From: Oscillospiraceae bacterium | Lineage (GTDB): Bacteria > Bacillota > Clostridia > Saccharofermentanales > Saccharofermentanaceae | Assembly: GCA_902782125.1 (NCBI GenBank) | Contig: CACZMA010000003.1 | Coordinates: forward strand, 151,429 to 190,279 | Direction of reading: 5' to 3' | DNA: 38,851 nucleotides | In this document: one piece after another, positions 15,910 through 25,090 of the stretch | Position numbering within the stretch: position 1 is the first letter of the stretch | Layout of the letters: each line of letters starts with the position of its first letter | Program-made: the position numbers and the translations under genes | Notes under the pieces: model-generated | What the model saw: only the letters and a program-made list of their open reading frames with translations | Database searches by the model: none | Told to the model about the DNA's origin: nothing

Positions 15910-16541
15910 GCTCTCATCTCCTTGATCGTCTTTACCGCCTCGGCGGAAAGCGCCGTTATCTTATCCCAGTCGTGGTTTGCTATGTCATCCTTCTTGCATA
16001 CCCAGCTTCCGCCCACTGCGGCGACTGCCTTGTTGCTTATGAAGTCCTTAAGATTGTCGGGCGACACTCCTCCCGTAGGAAGGAATCTCACCTGTCCGAA
16101 AGGTGCCGACAGCGCCTTGATCGCCTTGATCCCGCCGTAGACATCCGCCGGGAAGAATTTCAATACCCTGAGGCCCATGCCTACTGCCTTCATTATCTCC
16201 GTAGGAGTAACCGTGCCGGGAATGACCGGAATATCGTTATCCAGCGCCCACCTGACGGTCTCCTCGTCAAAGCCGGGTGAGACAATGAACTTCGCGCCCC
16301 CGGCAACTGCCGTCTTCGCCTGCTCCACATTGATCACAGTACCTGCGCCGACGGTCATGTCAGGCACTTCGCGGCTTATGACCTCTATGCAGTCAGCTGC
16401 GCACTCTGTCCTGAACGTTATCTCCATGAAGGTGATCCCGCCCTTCAGCAAAGCACCTGCAAGCGGGACTGCATCTTCAACCCTGTTAAGCACTACTACC
16501 GGGACGATCCCGGCCTCACAAACTCTGTCTGTAAAATTCAT
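15906..16541 (-). CDS. kdgA: KDPG aldolase
   Basis: The 211-residue class I aldolase cleaves 2-keto-3-deoxy-6-phosphogluconate to pyruvate and glyceraldehyde 3-phosphate. It shows MEITFRT with the catalytic glutamate, [13 protein letters not shown], and LKFFPAD with the Schiff-base lysine, and length fits the Eda/KdgA family. These enzymes may also act on 4-hydroxy-2-oxoglutarate. An AGAGGTG site lies eight bases before the ATG at 16541. The gene is first in the kdgA-kdgK operon and divergent from uxaC. A copy of the locus-wide palindrome overlaps its -10 box, so it should respond to the same regulator as uxuA. It completes the catabolic route for glucuronate. Confidence 0.95.
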   Translation of the reverse strand: MNFTDRVCEAGIVPVVVLNRVEDAVPLAGALLKGGITFMEITFRTECAADCIEVISREVPDMTVGAGTVINVEQAKTAVAGGAKFIVSPGFDEETVRWALDNDIPVIPGTVTPTEIMKAVGMGLRVLKFFPADVYGGIKAIKALSAPFGQVRFLPTGGVSPDNLKDFISNKAVAAVGGSWVCKKDDIANHDWDKITALSAEAVKTIKEMRA

Positions 16542-16563
16542 GGTAAAACACCTCTTTGGTTTG

Positions 16564-16575
16564 GTAGTATTCTAG
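16564..16575. promoter_or_regulatory. Candidate GntR operator between kdgA and uxaC
   Basis: On the minus strand CTAGAATACTAC matches 10 of 12 positions of the perfect palindrome at uxuA (CTAGTATACTAG). Its TAGAAT is a plausible -10 box for kdgA. It lies in the 109-base divergent gap, so it could also affect uxaC. Confidence 0.6.
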
Positions 16576-16650
16576 CATATTTTTGTTTGCGATTACAGAC
16601 AGAATAAGTTATTTTATAGATGCAAGTCCTGATAAAAGAGGTCCGCCAGT

Positions 16651-18057
16651 ATGAAAAGATTTATAACCGACCACTTCCTCCTCGAGAACAACACTGCTCT
16701 CAATCTCTATAACGACTATGCCAAAGACCTTCCCATAGTCGACTACCACTGTCACATAGAGTCCTCGGAGATCGCGGAAGATAAGCACTACGAGAATATC
16801 GCGCAGCTCTGGCTCGGCGGAGACCACTATAAGTGGCGCCTCATGAGAGCATCAGGCATCGACGAGAGATACATCACCGGCGACGCTCCCGATAAGGAGA
16901 AGTTCATGATGTGGGCAAGAGCGGTCGAGTCCGCTTTCGGAAATCCCCTCTACCACTGGACCAACCTGGAGCTTGCAAGGTACTTCGATATAGATGAACC
17001 CCTGACCGTCCTTAATGCCGAAGACATATGGGACAAGACAGAGAAGATCCTTAAGTCGGGCAAACTCACCGCGAGGAGCATCATGAAGATGTCTAATGTC
17101 GAAGCCATCTGTACGACTGACGATCCCGCGGACAGTCTCGTATATCACGAACAGATCAAGGATTCGGATCTGACCTCGAAGGTCCTTCCCGCCTTCCGCC
17201 CCGACAATATTGTCGACATCGAGAAGAGTACTTTTACTGATTATCTTAAGAAGCTGGAGCAGGTCGCCGGCAGGACCGTTAAGAGCATAGACGATCTTAA
17301 GGAAGTGCTGGTGTCAAGGCTTGACCATTTCGAGGCGCACGGATGCAGGATCTCGGATCACGGCACGGAATACCTGTGGTACGGCAAAGACCTGAAAGTG
17401 TCTGCAGACGATGTCCTGGCCAAGCGGATCGCAGATCCCGAAGCAGATCTTACCCGCGAAGAGCTGACAGCCTACAAGACGGATCTGATGCTGTTCTTCG
17501 CAAGAGAATATGCGAGAAGAGGATGGACGATGCAGCTGCATTTCGGGTGCAAACGTAACGTCAACACCGTGATGCTGAACAAGGCCGGGATCAACTGCGG
17601 ATGCGATACCATCACCGGTGCGTTCGATATCGTAACGCCGCTCGCAGGATACATGGATGAACTGAATTCAGAGAGCCTGCTGCCGAAGATGATAATCTAC
17701 TCGCTGAACCCCGTTGACAACACGGTCATAGATACGCTCTGCGGATGCTTCAACGACGGCAGCGTCCCGGGCAAGATCCAGCACGGCGCTGCATGGTGGT
17801 TCAACGATAATCTCTCGGGCATGGAAGACCAGCTGAAATCGCTGTGCAACCAGGGCTCGCTGCCCGTCTTCGTCGGCATGCTCACGGATTCGAGATGCTT
17901 CCTGTCCTACACGAGACATGAGTACTTCAGAAGGATCTTCTGCAACATGTTAGGCGTCGAGATCGAGCGCGGCAGATTCCCCGAGGACAAGAGAGTCGTC
18001 AAGGACATCATCGAGAGGGTCTGCTACAAGAACGCGCGCGACATGCTGGCGCTGTAA
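16651..18057 (+). CDS. uxaC: Glucuronate isomerase
   Basis: The 468-residue enzyme isomerises D-glucuronate to D-fructuronate (and galacturonate to tagaturonate). The N-terminus includes VDYHCHIESSEIAED, the metal-binding segment of this amidohydrolase-superfamily family, and later LHFGCKRNVN and RRIFCNMLG, both typical of UxaC. Length is normal. The start is preceded by AAAAGAGGT. A possible promoter is TTGCGA at 16587 with TATTTT 17 bases on. The gene is divergent from kdgA-kdgK and is the first step of the pathway after release of glucuronate by the GH115 enzyme, whose gene is convergent. It is followed by the tandem hairpins at 18071-18186. Confidence 0.95.
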   Translation: MKRFITDHFLLENNTALNLYNDYAKDLPIVDYHCHIESSEIAEDKHYENIAQLWLGGDHYKWRLMRASGIDERYITGDAPDKEKFMMWARAVESAFGNPLYHWTNLELARYFDIDEPLTVLNAEDIWDKTEKILKSGKLTARSIMKMSNVEAICTTDDPADSLVYHEQIKDSDLTSKVLPAFRPDNIVDIEKSTFTDYLKKLEQVAGRTVKSIDDLKEVLVSRLDHFEAHGCRISDHGTEYLWYGKDLKVSADDVLAKRIADPEADLTREELTAYKTDLMLFFAREYARRGWTMQLHFGCKRNVNTVMLNKAGINCGCDTITGAFDIVTPLAGYMDELNSESLLPKMIIYSLNPVDNTVIDTLCGCFNDGSVPGKIQHGAAWWFNDNLSGMEDQLKSLCNQGSLPVFVGMLTDSRCFLSYTRHEYFRRIFCNMLGVEIERGRFPEDKRVVKDIIERVCYKNARDMLAL

Positions 18058-18070
18058 TTGCTTCCCGGGC

Positions 18071-18186
18071 AAAATTACACTGCAAAATACACTGCATAGC
18101 ATGGACTTTGCAGTGTATTTTAGTTTCTCTCCATCGAAATTCACTGCAAAATACACTGCACAGCGTGAACTTTGCAGTGTATTTTT
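18071..18186. terminator. Two tandem copies of an inverted repeat between uxaC and the GH115 gene
   Basis: AAAATACACTGCA pairs with TGCAGTGTATTTT in two hairpins (18084-18096 with 18109-18121, and 18148-18160 with 18173-18185). Each has 13-base arms and a 12-base loop, and the copies are exactly 64 bases apart. Stems ending in TTTT on both strands make them likely bidirectional terminators for the two convergent genes. A second ACTGCA upstream of each left arm allows an alternative pairing. Confidence 0.75.
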
Positions 18187-18204
18187 GTTCTCACAAAACG
18201 GAAC

Positions 18205-20997
18205 TTACACCTTCCTGATAACGATCTTCTGCATGACAACCATGCTCTCGCGGACAATATAATCCAGCCTGTGCTTTCCGGCCGTCAGATCGAATGCCGT
18301 CTTGAACTCACGGCAGTTCCTTAAGACCGCATCACACCAGTTCTTATCCGTACCATAACCGGCCATATATCCTTCGGGGAACAGGTCGATCTTCTTCACA
18401 TCACCGCCGTCAGCTCTGAGACCGAAGCTCAGGTTCTGATTCTTGAAGGTGTTGTTGGACGGAGCCACGACGACCGTGACCTCATAAGTGCCGTCTTCCG
18501 GAACATAGAGATCGTAACTTACAAAAGGCCCGTTATCTTCATAATCCACAGTCAGCGGATAGACCTTCAGCGCCTTGCCGGACAGGCCGTAGTTGTCGAT
18601 AGTAAGGAACGAGCTTCCGTCAGGCTCGCTCTTCGACGAATAGGTATCGCATATCATCTCGAGCCTGCCTGCCACAACGCAGGGCACATCGGAGATCTCG
18701 CGCGTATCGATCACACTGCCCCTGATAACGACCGTGTGGGTGTCGAATGCCACGCTTATCTCGTACGAACCTGTATTGCCGACAGGAGCAACATCAAGTC
18801 TGTACGCGCCGTCAGTTATCTTAACGGTCTGAACACTTACGAGGCTGTCATCGTAGAGGAGCCTGAAGTCATCTTCGGTGAGAGACTTGTTCAGAACATA
18901 CACCTCTTCCGCAGCGCCTCTGACATCCATCTCGGGAAGTTCGCACTCGCCGTCATAGAAGGCGGCTGATCTTCCGATAATGACTTCCGCCCTGGGCGCG
19001 CTTTCGGTATAAGAACCCATTACGGGAGCAGGATACTCCGAGTCTTCGTCGTTCCAGTGTTTGAAGTCGACATGCTTGGAGCTCATCATGTACTTCCACT
19101 TGCCGCCGGACATGTCTTCGTTATAGAAGCGGACCAGTTCCTTGTCCCTGTCGACGGTAAGCAATATCTCGCGTGCCAGATAATCGGACACCGTAAATCC
19201 TGCTTTTGTAACAGTGTTATATATCCCCGTGAGGACCATCATGCGGCGGAGATTTGCCGATGCCGCAGCCGGGAAATACACAAGCCCGTAGAACTTGTCG
19301 TATATCTCATCCGGGATCTCGGCCTTAAGAGACTCGCAGTCTGCCAGGATCTTATCCGCACACCTTAACTCTTCGAAGGCCTTGTTCGAAGGAATGTCGA
19401 ATGTATCAGGATGCGTCGCCTCCGGCCTCCTCCTGCCGTTCATGTTGATATAGTCGTTAAGGAGTTCGCCAATCCTTACCTGAATATCACCGCCCAGCTC
19501 TCCGAACTGCTGCCTGACCCAGCCTTCCAGATATTCGCCCGTCTTATTCGGCTGCTGCCAGTAATCGTAATCAAACGCCAGATCCATGAAGTAAGACAGC
19601 GGCAGTTCGACCGGCCTTAGGTCGCCGACATTGCAGATCCAAAGCTTCCTGATGCCGTACTCGTATGCGGAGGTAAGCTGTTCCCAAGCCTTGGTTATCG
19701 GCGTCGAGTTGACCCACTCATAGGAGATCGGATCTCCGTGATAGTCGAAGTGATAATATATGCCCCACCCCGGAGCCCTGTCCTTAAGCCCGGGTGCCGG
19801 CACGGTGCGGAGATTTGCAAAGTTATCGTCGGACAGGAGCAGTGTCAGATCCTCAAGACCTTCCCACTTGTTAAGGCCCTCGGCGGTCTCGTCGCCGTAG
19901 TAGTAATCTTCTACTTCCTTATAGAGAGCGAGCACCTTGGGGCAGCCTTCCAGACCGTTCTCTGCGAGGATCTTCTTCTGGTCCGTGATGGTCTTCTTAA
20001 GAAGGTCTATGTTGTCCTTCATGGTCGCATCTTCGCCCAAGATCTTGCTGTCGCGCTCGCCGCGCATACCGACAGTAATGAGGTTCTTATATTTGCCTCT
20101 CGCCTTGATTGAATCCGACCAGAACTCATACAGGCCGCGCGGATTGGAGTAGTAGCTCCAGTCCTTGCCGTAACCAACATCATTGCTGTCCGTCATCATG
20201 TGCGAGAACTCTTCTCCGGCTCTTATCAGCGGCTCGTGATGAGACGTTCCCATCGTGATGCCGAGCTCGTCTGCAAGCACTGCGGAAGCCTCCGGGAAAG
20301 CCTTGCCGTCGTTGTTGAATACGGCAGACCACATCGCCGGCCACATGAAGTTGCCGCGCAGTCTCAGGAGCAGATCGAAGACCTTCTCGTAGAACAGTTC
20401 GTTGAAGTCACCGAAAGCATTCGTGACCCATCCGCCCAACGACGGCCAGTCGTCATTCAGGAAGAACCCGCGGTACTCGATCTTCGGTTCACGGGACACT
20501 ATCGGAAGCACCCCGTCTTCGAAAGCGATATGTTCGCACTTGGCAGGTTCAACATCACCGAAATAATGCCACGGGGACACACCTATCATCTCAGACAGCT
20601 TGTACAGCCCGTAGATGGTGCCGAGCTTATCCGAGCCTGCGATAACGAATACGCGCTTGCCGGCAAGCTCCGGGATGCCTGTCGCTTCTGCGAAGGCATA
20701 GACTTCTCTGCGTCCGAGGATATCGCCGGAAGATACGGTCGTTTTTGCAAGGAGCCTGTTAGTAGGACAGTCCTCAGCTCCTGTCAGGATACCTGCAAAG
20801 ACTACCGTGTCTGCATATGCAATCTTGCCGCTCGTAAGATCTTCGGTAACTGCGATACGGCACACCTTACGCTCGGAACCCGAGACGCGTTCTATGTCCT
20901 TGATGACGATCGACGCGACACGGATGATGCCCTTGTCATCACCTAAGGGAACTATGGCTATCTTGCTGCCTTTATCGTAGAAACTTACTGCGTTCAT
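18205..20997 (-). CDS. GH115 xylan alpha-1,2-glucuronidase, intracellular
   Basis: The 930-residue protein resembles glycoside hydrolase family 115: an N-terminal domain with KRVFVIAGSDKLGTIYGLYKLSE and SPWHYFGDV, a catalytic barrel from about residue 170 (IEYRGFFLNDDWPSLGGW, RLRGNFMWPAMWS, MGTSHHEPL, NVGDLRPVELPLSYFMDLAFDYD), and C-terminal beta-rich domains. GH115 enzymes remove glucuronate or 4-O-methylglucuronate from xylan and its oligomers. There is no signal peptide, so it should act in the cytosol on imported oligosaccharides. A TGAGGT site precedes the ATG at 20997. It lies downstream of the transporter genes on the same strand, separated by a terminator-like hairpin, so expression may depend on read-through or a weak promoter. 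GH67 enzymes usually fill this role in other Gram-positives; none is here. Family call firm. Confidence 0.9.
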   Translation of the reverse strand: MNAVSFYDKGSKIAIVPLGDDKGIIRVASIVIKDIERVSGSERKVCRIAVTEDLTSGKIAYADTVVFAGILTGAEDCPTNRLLAKTTVSSGDILGRREVYAFAEATGIPELAGKRVFVIAGSDKLGTIYGLYKLSEMIGVSPWHYFGDVEPAKCEHIAFEDGVLPIVSREPKIEYRGFFLNDDWPSLGGWVTNAFGDFNELFYEKVFDLLLRLRGNFMWPAMWSAVFNNDGKAFPEASAVLADELGITMGTSHHEPLIRAGEEFSHMMTDSNDVGYGKDWSYYSNPRGLYEFWSDSIKARGKYKNLITVGMRGERDSKILGEDATMKDNIDLLKKTITDQKKILAENGLEGCPKVLALYKEVEDYYYGDETAEGLNKWEGLEDLTLLLSDDNFANLRTVPAPGLKDRAPGWGIYYHFDYHGDPISYEWVNSTPITKAWEQLTSAYEYGIRKLWICNVGDLRPVELPLSYFMDLAFDYDYWQQPNKTGEYLEGWVRQQFGELGGDIQVRIGELLNDYINMNGRRRPEATHPDTFDIPSNKAFEELRCADKILADCESLKAEIPDEIYDKFYGLVYFPAAASANLRRMMVLTGIYNTVTKAGFTVSDYLAREILLTVDRDKELVRFYNEDMSGGKWKYMMSSKHVDFKHWNDEDSEYPAPVMGSYTESAPRAEVIIGRSAAFYDGECELPEMDVRGAAEEVYVLNKSLTEDDFRLLYDDSLVSVQTVKITDGAYRLDVAPVGNTGSYEISVAFDTHTVVIRGSVIDTREISDVPCVVAGRLEMICDTYSSKSEPDGSSFLTIDNYGLSGKALKVYPLTVDYEDNGPFVSYDLYVPEDGTYEVTVVVAPSNNTFKNQNLSFGLRADGGDVKKIDLFPEGYMAGYGTDKNWCDAVLRNCREFKTAFDLTAGKHRLDYIVRESMVVMQKIVIRKV

Positions 20998-21019
20998 ATT
21001 AATACCTCATTTGCTTTTA

Positions 21020-21062
21020 AAGGAAAGGGGCATCCCAATGCGATTATACATCGGAATGCCCC
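21020..21062 (-). terminator. Hairpin after the solute-binding protein gene
   Basis: Arms GGGGCAT (21027-21033) and ATGCCCC, with the stem extended inward through two mismatches to CAATG/CATCG, are followed on the minus strand by TTTCCTTT. This is a terminator or a partial attenuator that would let the transporter genes be made in excess over the GH115 enzyme. Confidence 0.7.
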
Positions 21063-21107
21063 CTGTTTCTTATAGGAGAAACTGATCAGACAGATCGTAG
21101 ATTATGC

Positions 21108-22856
21108 TTAGTAGAGTTCAGCATAGATCGCTTCGAGATCCTTGTAGCCAAGGTCTTCGCAGGACTGAACGTATTCGTCCCATTCCTCGTCGATATCAGC
21201 CTGACCCGTAACGAACTTCAGTGTGTAGGAGTTAACGTTGCTGATGAGAGGTGTAGCGATGAGGTTGATCTCTTCGTTCTGTTCCTCTGTAGGAGCGATA
21301 CCGGGAGCGAGCGGAGGTACGTCTCTGTACTCAACATCACGGAATACGTAGTCAGCTACAGGAGGAATAAGGTTGTCGGTCATCTCTTCGACAGTACCGC
21401 CGTACCAGAAGTTACCGCCTGCATAACCCCACTGGAGTCTGATGTCTGTCATTGTGCCTTCTTCGTCGTTGCCGAAGCCGAGACCGCCGCAGCAGTAACC
21501 GGGGAGCAGTGACTTGTTGCCGTCTGCATCAACTTCGTATGTCTCGCCTTCAACACCCCACTTTGTGAGATCATAAGCCTCGTGTGAGTAGAAGAGCCAG
21601 TCAACGAATCTGAGCATCTCGATGAAGCCTTCTTCGCCGAGCTCATCAAGAGCGTTCTGAGAGATCATAACGCCGTTCTCAAGTCTTGCGGGATCAACAG
21701 TAGAATTTGTTGTTGAGCCGATAGGCATTGTGATTACGTAGTTCTCATAGTTGCCTGCGCCGAGCTGAGCTGTCATGTTCTCTTCGTAGTTAGCCCACTG
21801 GCCCTGGTTGATGGACATGATAGCTGTCTTGCCGTTGTAGTACTGTGCTGTAGCTGTAGCGTCGTCCTGTACGAATGTCTCAGGATCGAGGATGCCTGCT
21901 TCAACAAAGCTGTTAGCTGTCTTAAGGAATTCCTTGTAGTTCTCAGATACGGGTGAGAAGTAGAACTGATCGTTATCGAAGTCGAATCTCATACCGTTGC
22001 CGATGTTCCAGCCTGCGTTTACATCGTATGTAGCGCCCATAACGCCGAGGAGGTTTCCACCGCTGCCCTGGCCGGACTCGTTGCCGCACCAGAGGTCGGA
22101 CCAGATGTAATCGCTCTCGGAGATCATGCCCTGATCTACCATGTAAGCCTTAACTGTGATGAGTGTGTCGAGGAGATCAGCCCATGTCCAATCCTTCTCG
22201 AGTTCCTCAACGTCGATGCCTGCTGCATCGAAGATATCCTTTCTGATAACGAAAGAATAGTTGATGAGGTTCTGCTCCTTCATACCGGGGAGCTTGTAGT
22301 ACTTACCGTTAGCTCTTGTGATAGTCTTGATATCGTCAGAGAGGTCGTAAGTATTGTAGAACTCTGTGTAATAAGGCATGTACTGAACGTAGTCTGAGAT
22401 AGGTACGATAGCACCGCCGTCTACGAATGCTGAATCATCATAGATCTTAGGGATGATGTAAGCTGCGTTACCTGCATTGATCTCGAGCGTGACCTGTTCC
22501 ATGTAGTCGCCGCTGTCGTAAGGGATGAGCTCAAGAGTAACGTTTGTCTTCTCCTGGATCTTCTTGAATACACCCTCTGTCTCCCATGTCTCTACCATCG
22601 GATACCAGGATGCATCGCTGAAGTACATTGTGTACGTTACGGGCTCGTCAGCATGGAATGTAACGCCGTAGCCGTAATCGTAAGGAAGATCTTCTTCTGA
22701 TTCTGTTGTAGACTCGATCTTGCTGGGGATCGTTGTTGCCTCAGTATCGGAAGCATCAGGTTCCCCGGCAGCCGGAGTGGTACAAGCAGCAAAAGACGAG
22801 AGCATTGTCAGTGCCAGACCTGCACAAGTTACTTTTTTAAGTGTTGTAGTCTTCAT
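21108..22856 (-). CDS. ABC transporter sugar-binding lipoprotein (LplA-like)
   Basis: The 582-residue protein starts MKTTTLKKV, with a hydrophobic core and a lipobox SFAAC (Cys25), followed by a Thr/Ser/Glu-rich linker, so it is a membrane-anchored lipoprotein. The rest resembles family 1 extracellular solute-binding proteins of the LplA type, which partner LplB/LplC permeases and bind oligosaccharides. In this locus the ligand is probably an aldouronic acid, such as glucuronosyl-xylooligosaccharide released by the GH10 xylanase; that is inferred from neighbours. The frame is open upstream, but the ATG at 22856 is chosen because it sits directly before the signal peptide and after an AAGGAAA site. 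It is the third gene of the permease-permease-binding protein operon and is followed by a hairpin. Length of about 580 is typical of the LplA group. Confidence 0.9.
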   Translation of the reverse strand: MKTTTLKKVTCAGLALTMLSSFAACTTPAAGEPDASDTEATTIPSKIESTTESEEDLPYDYGYGVTFHADEPVTYTMYFSDASWYPMVETWETEGVFKKIQEKTNVTLELIPYDSGDYMEQVTLEINAGNAAYIIPKIYDDSAFVDGGAIVPISDYVQYMPYYTEFYNTYDLSDDIKTITRANGKYYKLPGMKEQNLINYSFVIRKDIFDAAGIDVEELEKDWTWADLLDTLITVKAYMVDQGMISESDYIWSDLWCGNESGQGSGGNLLGVMGATYDVNAGWNIGNGMRFDFDNDQFYFSPVSENYKEFLKTANSFVEAGILDPETFVQDDATATAQYYNGKTAIMSINQGQWANYEENMTAQLGAGNYENYVITMPIGSTTNSTVDPARLENGVMISQNALDELGEEGFIEMLRFVDWLFYSHEAYDLTKWGVEGETYEVDADGNKSLLPGYCCGGLGFGNDEEGTMTDIRLQWGYAGGNFWYGGTVEEMTDNLIPPVADYVFRDVEYRDVPPLAPGIAPTEEQNEEINLIATPLISNVNSYTLKFVTGQADIDEEWDEYVQSCEDLGYKDLEAIYAELY

Positions 22857-22919
22857 AACTGTTTCCTTTCCTTTTTTAATATCTTGCCTTTGGGTGATCC
22901 CCTTGTGCACTTGATTAGG

Positions 22920-23882
22920 TTATTCCTTTACACCGCCGAGCATCATGCCCTGTACATAGTACTTCTGGATGAAAGGATATACGCAGATGATCGGGAGGAC
23001 CGTAAGGACCATTGCGCATGACTTGATGTTTGCTGCCATGGACTGAGCGTCAGGATCCGATCCGCCGGCACCTCTGATGATAGTCTGGAGGAAGTAAGCC
23101 ACAGGCCACTTTGTCTTATCCTGCAGATAGAGCTTGGCGTTGAACCAGTTGTTCCAGTACATGACCGCGTAGAAGAGCGTCATTGTTGCGATGATGGGAG
23201 TCGACAGAGGCCTTGCGATGTGCCAGAAGACACCGAACTTGTTGAGGCCGTCGATCTCGCCTGCCTCCTCGAGATCCTTCGGGATGCTCATGAAGAACGA
23301 TCTCATGAGGATTACGTAATAGGTAGAGATGAGCATCGGCATGATGAATCCCCACATGGAGTTCGTAAGACCGAGCTTTAAGATCAAGACGTAGTTTGCG
23401 ATGAGTCCGCCGCCGAAGTACATCGTGAAGATAACAAAAGGTGACATTATCTTGTTGATCTTGAGCTTCTGCTTGGACAGAGGGTACGCAAGGATCGCCG
23501 ACAGGAACAGAGAGATCACAGTTCCGCAGAGCGTATAGATGATCGTGTTGATGTAGTAGACGATGAATTCAGGTACGCGCAGATCCGGGAAGATCTCAGG
23601 CATGAACTTCATCGGATATCTGGTCATGACATAGATATAAGTATCTACGTTGAAGCCTTCGGGAATGAGGCCGTTGTGACCTGCGATGATCGCCTGCTCT
23701 GATGTGAACGACTGCGATACCAGATACAGGAACGGGTACAGCGTGGCAAATGATACAAGGATCATTATTATCGTGTTGACGATGGTAAATACGATATAGC
23801 CCTTGGATTCCTTGATCCTGTTCTTGCTGTTGTGTACGTGTATCTCCTTCAGCTGGGGAGTTGTTACATTAATATCACTCAT
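22920..23882 (-). CDS. ABC sugar permease, LplC/YtcP type
   Basis: The 320-residue inner-membrane protein has six predicted helices and the permease EAA loop, reading EEAGEIDGLNKFGVFWHIARPLS, that docks the ATPase. The C-terminus PFIQKYYVQGMMLGGVKE is typical of the LplC/YtcP group of oligosaccharide permeases. It pairs with the LplB-type protein encoded just upstream (15 bases apart) and the binding protein downstream. No ATPase gene is present in the window; such systems usually share an MsmK-type ATPase encoded elsewhere. Probable cargo is acidic xylooligosaccharides. Confidence 0.92.
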   Translation of the reverse strand: MSDINVTTPQLKEIHVHNSKNRIKESKGYIVFTIVNTIIMILVSFATLYPFLYLVSQSFTSEQAIIAGHNGLIPEGFNVDTYIYVMTRYPMKFMPEIFPDLRVPEFIVYYINTIIYTLCGTVISLFLSAILAYPLSKQKLKINKIMSPFVIFTMYFGGGLIANYVLILKLGLTNSMWGFIMPMLISTYYVILMRSFFMSIPKDLEEAGEIDGLNKFGVFWHIARPLSTPIIATMTLFYAVMYWNNWFNAKLYLQDKTKWPVAYFLQTIIRGAGGSDPDAQSMAANIKSCAMVLTVLPIICVYPFIQKYYVQGMMLGGVKE

Positions 23883-23897
23883 ATTAATCTCCTCCCT

Positions 23898-24920
23898 TTA
23901 CCAAAGACTCGTGTTCGCGACTTTACGCGATACGAAATTCGCACATGTAAGCAGCACAAGGTTGATCAAGCTCTCGAATAATCCGATCGCTGCTGCCAGG
24001 TTCATACTTCCCGATTCGACACCCATCTGATAGACGTAAGTAGATACGATCTGTGATGTTGAATATGTCTGGGGGTTCTGAAGGAGGAATACCTTCTCGA
24101 AAGCTCCGCCGGATCCTACGAGACCGCCGATATCAAGGATAAGGAGGGTCGCGATGGTGGGCAGGATGCAGGGAATTGTTACGTGTATTACCTTCTGGAA
24201 ATGAGTAGCGCCGTCGACCGTTGCCGCTTCATACAGAGAAGGATTGATACCGGACATAGCCGCGAGGTAGAGGATCGTGCCCCAGCCGAGGCCCTGCCAG
24301 ATACCAGATGTTACGAATATCGTTCTGAACCATTCCGCCTGAGCAAGGAATGAGATCTTCTCGCCGCCGAACTGCGCGATTATGTCATTGATAGGACCTC
24401 TTGTAGAGAGGAGCTCCTTGAGCATGCCGCATACGATGACCATTGAGATGAAGTGAGGCAGATAGGATACCGTCTGCACGAACTTCTTCCAGTGAAGGTT
24501 CCTGATCTCGTTAAGAAGGAGTGCGAACAGGAGCGTAAGCGGGAATCTGAATAAGAGATAGAGTCCGTTAAGGATAAGAGTGTTGGAGAATGCTTCCCAG
24601 AAAGGCTTTGACTTCAGGAACTCTTTGAAGTACTTGAGAGTCAGGGGACCTGTACCGAAGATGTCTCCGCCCGGTCTGTACTTACGGAAAGCCAGGATGT
24701 TACCGAACATCGGAACATAACGGAAAAGGATAAAGTAAGCGACAGGAAGAAGGAACATGACATAAAGCTGCCAGTTGACCCTGAAATCTTTGGTGATCCT
24801 GGTCTTAAGATCGAGCTCACGGGGCTGCCATTCCTTATCGATCTGTGCAGGTTCTGCTGCCGGCTTCGATCCGGCATCCGGCTTAGCTTTGAATATCTGT
24901 TTCTGATTGTTCTCACTCAT
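23898..24920 (-). CDS. ABC sugar permease, LplB type
   Basis: The 340-residue permease has a Pro/Ala/Lys-rich cytoplasmic N-terminus of about 50 residues, then six helices starting at LYVMFLLPVAYFILF, and the EAA loop YEAATVDGATHFQKVIHVTIP. RYVPMFGNILAFRKY is characteristic of the LplB group. It is the first gene of the transporter operon, downstream of two possible promoters and two palindromes. In Paenibacillus and Geobacillus similar LplA/B/YtcP systems import aldouronic acids from xylan, which fits the surrounding genes. Confidence 0.92.
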   Translation of the reverse strand: MSENNQKQIFKAKPDAGSKPAAEPAQIDKEWQPRELDLKTRITKDFRVNWQLYVMFLLPVAYFILFRYVPMFGNILAFRKYRPGGDIFGTGPLTLKYFKEFLKSKPFWEAFSNTLILNGLYLLFRFPLTLLFALLLNEIRNLHWKKFVQTVSYLPHFISMVIVCGMLKELLSTRGPINDIIAQFGGEKISFLAQAEWFRTIFVTSGIWQGLGWGTILYLAAMSGINPSLYEAATVDGATHFQKVIHVTIPCILPTIATLLILDIGGLVGSGGAFEKVFLLQNPQTYSTSQIVSTYVYQMGVESGSMNLAAAIGLFESLINLVLLTCANFVSRKVANTSLW

Positions 24921-24972
24921 TTGTGCTTAGACCTCTTAAAGGATTTGCCCGGGAGAACCCCTATTTGGCACT

Positions 24973-25004
24973 CTTGTATACTTGCATACAAGTTTACTTG
25001 TCAA
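24973..25004 (-). promoter_or_regulatory. Transporter promoter with GntR-type operator over the -10 box
   Basis: On the minus strand TTGACA (24999-25004), an 18-base spacer and TATACA (24975-24980) form a promoter. The -10 box lies inside CAAGTATACAAG (24973-24984), which matches the uxuA palindrome in 10 of 12 positions. A further inverted repeat, CTTGTAT (24973-24979) with ATACAAG (24986-24992), spans the same bases. Confidence 0.65.
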
Positions 25005-25005
25005 G

Positions 25006-25034
25006 AGATTATCACCACATTTGTGATATGTCAA
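25006..25034 (-). promoter_or_regulatory. Second transporter promoter with its own palindrome
   Basis: On the minus strand TTGACA (25029-25034), a 17-base spacer and TAATCT (25006-25011) form an upstream promoter. Its spacer is filled by a palindrome with arms TATCAC (25010-25015) and GTGATA (25023-25028) that is unlike the GntR-type motif, suggesting a second regulator. Confidence 0.45.
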
Positions 25035-25090
25035 TACATATCTTGGGGCTCTCATTATGTTTTTTTAGTCATTCAGACAATGGGGGATTT

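Noticed and set aside
20200..20946. 248-codon open frame opposite the GH115 gene
   Set aside because: It is antisense to conserved catalytic segments of GH115 and lacks a ribosome binding site and recognisable motifs.
21108..22856. Horizontal acquisition of the binding-protein gene based on its different codon use
   Set aside because: Its codons look biased compared with neighbours, but high expression of binding proteins explains this and the gene fits its operon.
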